Shown one piece after another: positions 33,501 through 36,733 of a stretch of 36,733 bases of DNA. Origin of the DNA: Candidatus Brocadiia bacterium (GTDB lineage: Bacteria > Planctomycetota > DG-23 > SLPQ01); NCBI GenBank assembly GCA_007131925.1, contig SLPQ01000002.1, forward strand, positions 1 to 36,733. Direction: 5' to 3'. Each line of letters begins with the position of its first letter. Position 1 is the stretch's first letter. The position numbers and the translations under genes are program-made. The notes under the pieces are model-generated. The model saw only the letters and a program-made list of their open reading frames with translations. It was not told the origin of the DNA and made no database searches.

Positions 33501-34944
33501 CGTTATTCGTGAAGTTGAGCACTATGGGCACCGTGCCGGCTACTCCGGGACCGGCGGGGGCATACTCGCCCATTGCGTTCACAAAGTAGATATCGGCCTC
33601 GCCCGGCCCCGCAAAGACGAGGCGCGCATAGCCCTCGAGATCCTGAACGTCATTGGCACTCGTAATCTCAAGCTCTTCGATGCTCTGCGGCCCCTCAGGG
33701 TCGTCAAAGTCGCTGGCAAGGCCTTCTGCGAAGGTGAACTCGCCACTGGAGCGCAGCTCCCCGACCTCGACGCTGCCCGTTACGGCAAAGGTGTTGGAGT
33801 AAGTGGTCGCAAGCCGCGTGACAATCACGCCCGGCTGAGCTCCCCGTGCCACCGGCAGAAATCTGAAGGTGGTCTGGCCCTCATACGTGACGATGGTCCC
33901 ATCGTCGAGTCTGAAGTCCGTATCCTGGGGATGGATGACGAGCACGCCGCCCGAATCGTCAACGAGAGTGCGCTCCATAAGCGGCGTCTCGCTTGTTACC
34001 GTGAACTCGCTGGGATAGAAGATCGTGCCCTCGACCCTTAGAAAGCGCACGTTGCCGCCAGGCCCGGCATAAATCGAGGGTATGCCGTCGGCGAGCCTGA
34101 AACCCATCGAGCCGTCATAGAGCGAACCGGCTCTTACCTCTACAAGATCGATAATGCCAGGAGGGCCGGCAGAGTTGGCGTTTGCCCGTATGGTCGTCGC
34201 CCCTGCTATGACTCCGCCGAATATTCCCGTACTCTCAACGCTTGAGCCAAGATCTGTAAGGCCTACACCCACCCGGAGTGCCCCGATATTGCCATTGGCG
34301 GCTATTGTCACAGGGGAGGTGGTGATCCAGTTTCCATCATCATTGAGAAATGCACCAACCGTGGAGCCGACATGCACCTCATATATATCCTCCGTGGCGA
34401 AGACGCTGCCACCGAGGATCCCGACGTCGAGCCTTCCCAGGTTGCCGTTTACAGTGATGGTCGCCGGCACTCCGCCGCCGTACATGCCGCCGATGGTGAT
34501 ACTGCCCATATCGCCATCCACAAAGATATCGCCCTGCACCCATATTGTGCCGACCTCGACAAGCCAGGGCACCTCATCCTGGTCGGGTGTGTCGTCCAAC
34601 GGCATGTCGAGGATAAAAAGCGCCGACTCTTCGGTGCTGCCGGTGATAGTGATGTTTCCGATGTGAAAGCGGTCGAGATCCTCACCGCCAGCCGTATTCT
34701 GTATATGGGCCTGGCCGGGGCCTAAGTAGAAGATCCAGTACGAGTCCGCATCTTCAAAGTCATCTTCCGGGTCGACCGGTATGCCCCATCCGTTTCTGAC
34801 GTCATCCTCGTTATCGTCGACATCGCCGATTATCCATGTAGCGGGGTCCGCCGTGATGATAACCGGTGCGATGCGCTCCTCGAGCTCCTCAATGTACAAC
34901 GTCCTGCGGTCTGGCTGAGAAATGCGTGCGGACTGAACGGTCAT
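30541..34944 (-). CDS. Giant Gly/Val-rich repetitive protein with LEERIAP N-terminal motif (predicted beta-solenoid)
   Basis: A 1467-residue protein of unknown function. Residues 21-27 (LEERIAP, within RTLYIEELEERIAP) resemble the short LEPR/LEERxxP tag at the N-terminus of many Planctomycetota surface proteins, yet no hydrophobic signal peptide exists. An acidic stretch follows (about 43-68). The rest is rich in G, V, I, D, N and T with nearly no cysteine (NCSIRA holds the only one I found) and repeats of the type IxAGGsItGdInVGSV and VGGNlxrLxvtGD, which suggest stacked beta-helix coils. It ends abruptly in GGRIGIIR with no anchor, PEP-CTERM or autotransporter barrel. ATG 34944 has AAGGGGG seven bases upstream; a longer frame from 35025 would begin at the predicted transcription start. 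It is cotranscribed with the DUF3467 gene. Confidence 0.85.
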   Translation of the reverse strand: MTVQSARISQPDRRTLYIEELEERIAPVIITADPATWIIGDVDDNEDDVRNGWGIPVDPEDDFEDADSYWIFYLGPGQAHIQNTAGGEDLDRFHIGNITITGSTEESALFILDMPLDDTPDQDEVPWLVEVGTIWVQGDIFVDGDMGSITIGGMYGGGVPATITVNGNLGRLDVGILGGSVFATEDIYEVHVGSTVGAFLNDDGNWITTSPVTIAANGNIGALRVGVGLTDLGSSVESTGIFGGVIAGATTIRANANSAGPPGIIDLVEVRAGSLYDGSMGFRLADGIPSIYAGPGGNVRFLRVEGTIFYPSEFTVTSETPLMERTLVDDSGGVLVIHPQDTDFRLDDGTIVTYEGQTTFRFLPVARGAQPGVIVTRLATTYSNTFAVTGSVEVGELRSSGEFTFAEGLASDFDDPEGPQSIEELEITSANDVQDLEGYARLVFAGPGEADIYFVNAMGEYAPAGPGVAGTVPIVLNFTNNGDIVAVGADADIIYIGTPGGGGIGYTETISPYLLRGPLHYQDGDVVWVDSNTDPDADPSPYGVERTLMRNNSIYGAFAGGNIYVIHTTGAVGDVRTPGGNIGLVVANANGARNTGSPLAEPHIVRYPSEIMLGSNVVMMRTSSGSFFGKVHNDIGDGVFGRISTGTGATFRDSQEGGWDGAGVIGIVRVGEGLGMTVEDFTNRYPSQVYSERPGVWTSTGVFSAGHVLTVSASGVGNDIHGDIMGQGADPETGYGVGLVLASKGAAIDGNSGLVNVDTGEIVDGMRSYILAGYVDRAEGVIVHTSNIGRVVSDGPGGFIDGSHIAGITVFQVMTSGGAEGIFNTIIRGYGGGITSVSAGGTGIVNCSIRAAAAIGTVRTTAPDGVIADSSISAVTGLRALHTNALLGTVVDVDTIGVISTFDTIQDSFLQAGGIRTIIVRSDVTNSTLRVAGPLNLVRIGGSLSDSTVEATGPFGNIGQVRVTGDILNSEIFSPQNIRVVQSRTGSIINTDITAVGSGHLSTPGVVTRMANVARIQAAGSISGSINIGVMDNDNANLNVNDAALNVRLGTIRAGGNITANVNVGSVDWAGDIPVNLDVRAWVGTIVAGGGVMGDINVGSVSATPSGPLAGNIMGDVNINARLAAIRAGGSVTGDVSVGALSAAGTMDGDTDIRAFLNAVVSMGGSITGNLNAGSVHADNVNGDVNTISTIGVVRAPDAISSTISSGGVHAGSSVAGEVTLRSRLNVVRAGDDISGPITVGYARAAGAPMPVEGFGMVGSLVSRDGSITSDIDVLTNLSLINARNGDVGNEDGTISVGGRLGRVIAGSRNTVGDLLSDISVGGHAGLITATGAFPGSLDVGGNLIRLSVTGDAGELGDVFNIGGNLARLDIGDRDTFSNLAAAVNVGGNMNIASITGDVEDNIYVGGNVGRIVTGRIFSDITIAGNLSFLETGSGVLPGAQPPDYEFQNPGFPTGSLTVGGRIGIIR
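31215..31900 (-). repeat. Six to seven tandem ~34-residue protein repeats in the giant protein
   Basis: Successive copies begin IQAAGSISGSINIG, IRAGGNITANVNVG, IVAGGGVMGDINVG, IRAGGSVTGDVSVG, SMGGSITGNLNAG, VRAPDAISSTISSG and VRAGDDISGPITVG. The period is mostly 34 residues (34-40), consistent with two ~17-residue beta-helix coils per unit. DNA copies have diverged, so this is an old internal duplication rather than a recent array. A second, shorter VGGNxxRL-type repeat series occupies the C-terminal 200 residues (about 30545-31170). Confidence 0.7.
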
Positions 34945-35033
34945 TACAAGTCCCCCTTGTCTCGAGGAAGCTGCCTTTCGGGCTGCCACGATCGGAATCC
35001 GGACCGAACGCTCCAGGCGAATCAAACATGTAA

Positions 35034-35062
35034 CTTATAACTTCATTGCCCGCCATTGTAAA
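35034..35062 (-). promoter_or_regulatory. Sigma70-like promoter of the giant-protein/DUF3467 operon
   Basis: On the minus strand: TTTACA (35062-35057), a 17-bp spacer and TATAAG (35039-35034), each 5/6 to consensus. The start would be near 35027 with a leader of about 83 nt, which supports the ATG at 34944 as the true start. The remainder of the gap 35063-35461 contains AT-rich patches but no gene, RNA or convincing terminator that I can support. Confidence 0.7.
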
Positions 35063-35461
35063 GGCAAAAAAAAGCTTCCATAGCCAATGTTTCTGTAAAC
35101 CCGGCCGTTCCGCAAAAAGACACACACCGTGCGGTAATCCCGCGGCCCGAAGATATCACCTGCCGCGCCCGCAGACTTAAGACGGCCAGCCGCGTAAAAT
35201 GTTCACACTGCCTTGCCCCTGACGCCGTAAAAAGGGTCGTATGCGCCTGTCTAATTTACACTTCGGCAAAAGCTCAGTTGCAAACACGCCACAATGCGGG
35301 GTTGTTTCGCTTTTTTCCCCGAAATCTATCCTTGCCGGCCGAAAGTCCGCCGCGTGGAGTCTCTTGCTGCCCACTTGTCTCTCTGACGCCGACAGACCAC
35401 GACCATGCTCCCTGCATGCCACAGATGTCACAGCGGGATTCACGCCAGGAGGGGCCGCCTC

Positions 35462-36700
35462 CTACCTGCCCGCAAAGACCTCAAAGGCCCCTTCCCTGAG
35501 ATACTTTTCGCGGTCATAGACGCTTATGCCCTCGACGACCCTGTGGATAACGCCCGTCTTTGAAGGCGCATCAGGGCTGTAGCCGAGCTCCATGGACTTG
35601 AAAAGGCCCAGCAGCTGCCCGAATATATTGTCGACGGGGGCGCGCAGGACATCGGGAAGCTTGCTTTTTCCGCGCGGCTGGATCTCTATAACCTCGTCCA
35701 CGGCGCCGCTGAGCTCGCTGTCGGTTTCGGTGGCGACTGCCACGGTCATCATCCCGAGGCCCTTGGCCCGATTTTCCTTGAGAAGGTCTGTCTCGTACCG
35801 GCGCACATACGGGTCGCTGGAGACGTAGGCTACCACGAGCGTGTTGTCATGTATGACCGCCTGCGGTCCGTGGCGCAGGCCGACAAAGGACTCGACGGAG
35901 GACATGACGTCTCCGGAGGTACTCTCCTGGCTCTTGAGGGCCGACTCGGTCGCCGCGCCCATAAGCGCGCCCGTGCCGAGATATACGGTTCGCTGGAAAT
36001 CCATGGCGGCGAGCTTGCGGGCCACGTCAGAGCCTTTTGCGAGCATGCGCTCGCCTGCAGCGGCCATCTTTTCGACGAGCCTTGGAAAGCCCCTGTACTT
36101 CTTTATATGCGCCAGGGCCAGTCCGGCGACCACCATGCCCGAGAAAGATGATGTCATCACGAGCGATTCGTCATTTGACTTCTCATGGAGCAGGAAGGAA
36201 TAGGCCAGGTCCGGGTACTCGCGGGCGAACTGCGCGAGCTTGCCTTCGCTGTTGCAGGTTATGGCAAGGTGCCGCACCTGGCTTGCCGTCTCGTTTGCAA
36301 AGCGGAAAGAGCCCACTGACTCGGGGCTGTTGCCGGAGCGGGCGAAGTTTATGAGCAGGTAGCGGTTTTTGGGGATAAAGGTCGCCTCCGGCTGCGTAAC
36401 TATGTCGGTAGAGGGTACCGCGCGCGCCTCGGCTTTGAGCACGGTTCTCAACGCCGGCTCGATGCAGCGGCCCACGTAGTCACTTGTGCCGGCTCCGGTC
36501 ATTACTATGCGGCCGCGTGCGGTGAGAGCGCCGGAGTCCTTGAGAAAATCCATGATCCTGTCGCGCTGCCCGCCGAAGCGCTCGGCCGTGTCGCGCCAGA
36601 TAAATGGCTGCTGGGCTATCTCACGAGGGGTGTGAACTGCACCCAGGCGCTCCTTTTCCTCCTGGGGAAGCTCGAGGAGTTTTTTCAGTGCGTCCGCCAT
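35462..36700 (-). CDS. agaS: AgaS-type SIS-domain sugar isomerase/deaminase
   Basis: A 412-residue protein closely resembling E. coli AgaS, which acts on galactosamine 6-phosphate in amino-sugar catabolism (annotated as tagatose-6-phosphate ketose/aldose isomerase). Two SIS domains are visible: the first with VMTGAGTSDYVG, PSTDIVTQPEAT and NFARSGNSPESVGS, the second with VYLGTGALMGAATESALK, GLRHGPQAVIHDNTLVVAYVSSDPYVRRYE. The C-terminal region keeps SPDAPSKTGVIHRVVEG. ATG has AGGAAGG six bases upstream. Its promoter lies outside the window. Partner genes (phosphotransferase, aldolase, deacetylase) are not visible here, so the exact substrate is inferred from the family. Its gene end is 517 bp from the giant-protein start. 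Confidence 0.88.
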   Translation of the reverse strand: MADALKKLLELPQEEKERLGAVHTPREIAQQPFIWRDTAERFGGQRDRIMDFLKDSGALTARGRIVMTGAGTSDYVGRCIEPALRTVLKAEARAVPSTDIVTQPEATFIPKNRYLLINFARSGNSPESVGSFRFANETASQVRHLAITCNSEGKLAQFAREYPDLAYSFLLHEKSNDESLVMTSSFSGMVVAGLALAHIKKYRGFPRLVEKMAAAGERMLAKGSDVARKLAAMDFQRTVYLGTGALMGAATESALKSQESTSGDVMSSVESFVGLRHGPQAVIHDNTLVVAYVSSDPYVRRYETDLLKENRAKGLGMMTVAVATETDSELSGAVDEVIEIQPRGKSKLPDVLRAPVDNIFGQLLGLFKSMELGYSPDAPSKTGVIHRVVEGISVYDREKYLREGAFEVFAGR

Positions 36701-36733
36701 CTTTGCCTTCCTTTCTTTGTGAGAGGTCCGAGA

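Noticed and set aside
35284-35335. Run of T with flanking GGGG/CCCC on the plus strand as a terminator
   Set aside because: The T run lies inside the loop rather than after a stem, and no plus-strand gene ends nearby.

Overview
The window looks like chromosomal DNA of a GC-rich, outer-membrane-bearing, probably anaerobic or facultative bacterium. The evidence is BamA, a lipid A pathway with a fused LpxC-FabZ, a class III (oxygen-sensitive) ribonucleotide reductase, an E. coli-type [4Fe-4S] IlvD, and several radical-SAM enzymes. The tRNA-Gln-glmU-prs-rplY-pth-rpsF-ssb-rpsR-rplI-dnaB order, the LpxC-FabZ fusion and a giant protein with an LEERIAP N-terminal tag recall Planctomycetota and neighbouring lineages (Omnitrophota, Hydrogenedentota and similar). 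This taxonomic reading is an inference; no rRNA is present to settle it. No phage, transposon or CRISPR array is visible.

Layout. (1) 107-6439, minus strand: an exported DUF5107/TPR protein, then a translationally coupled trio of DegT aminotransferase, dolichyl-phosphate-type glycosyltransferase and B12-binding-type radical SAM enzyme, which looks like a sugar or lipid modification module. (2) 6609-8388, plus: ilvD behind its own sigma70-like promoter. (3) 8397-15392, plus: promoter, tRNA-Gln, then a housekeeping operon for UDP-GlcNAc, PRPP, translation and replication (glmU to dnaB). (4) 15404-22007, plus: envelope genes bamA, lpxD, lpxC-fabZ, lpxA and a Gfo/Idh/MocA oxidoreductase, with an internal promoter before lpxD. 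GlmU makes the UDP-GlcNAc that LpxA, LpxC and LpxD consume. (5) 22280-24324, plus: prmC overlapping an AhbC/NirJ-like radical SAM gene. (6) 24431-28701, plus: a regulatory region with NrdR-box-like sites and a promoter, then nrdR, nrdD, a CxxC redoxin gene and nrdG, an apparently complete and self-regulated anaerobic dNTP module. (7) 28715-36700, minus: a response regulator/PP2C phosphatase, a DUF3467 gene cotranscribed with a 1467-residue glycine-rich repetitive protein and followed by a clear intrinsic terminator, and an AgaS-type sugar isomerase.

The points most worth a second look are the giant LEERIAP protein with its DUF3467 partner, the redoxin gene inside the class III RNR operon, an apparent AUA start codon for lpxA, substitutions at key positions in GlmU and LpxC, and the lpxA-adjacent oxidoreductase, which may mean an amide-linked lipid A. 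Start codons were chosen from Shine-Dalgarno spacing and family N-termini; several (ilvD, rpsF, bamA, lpxA) are not ATG.
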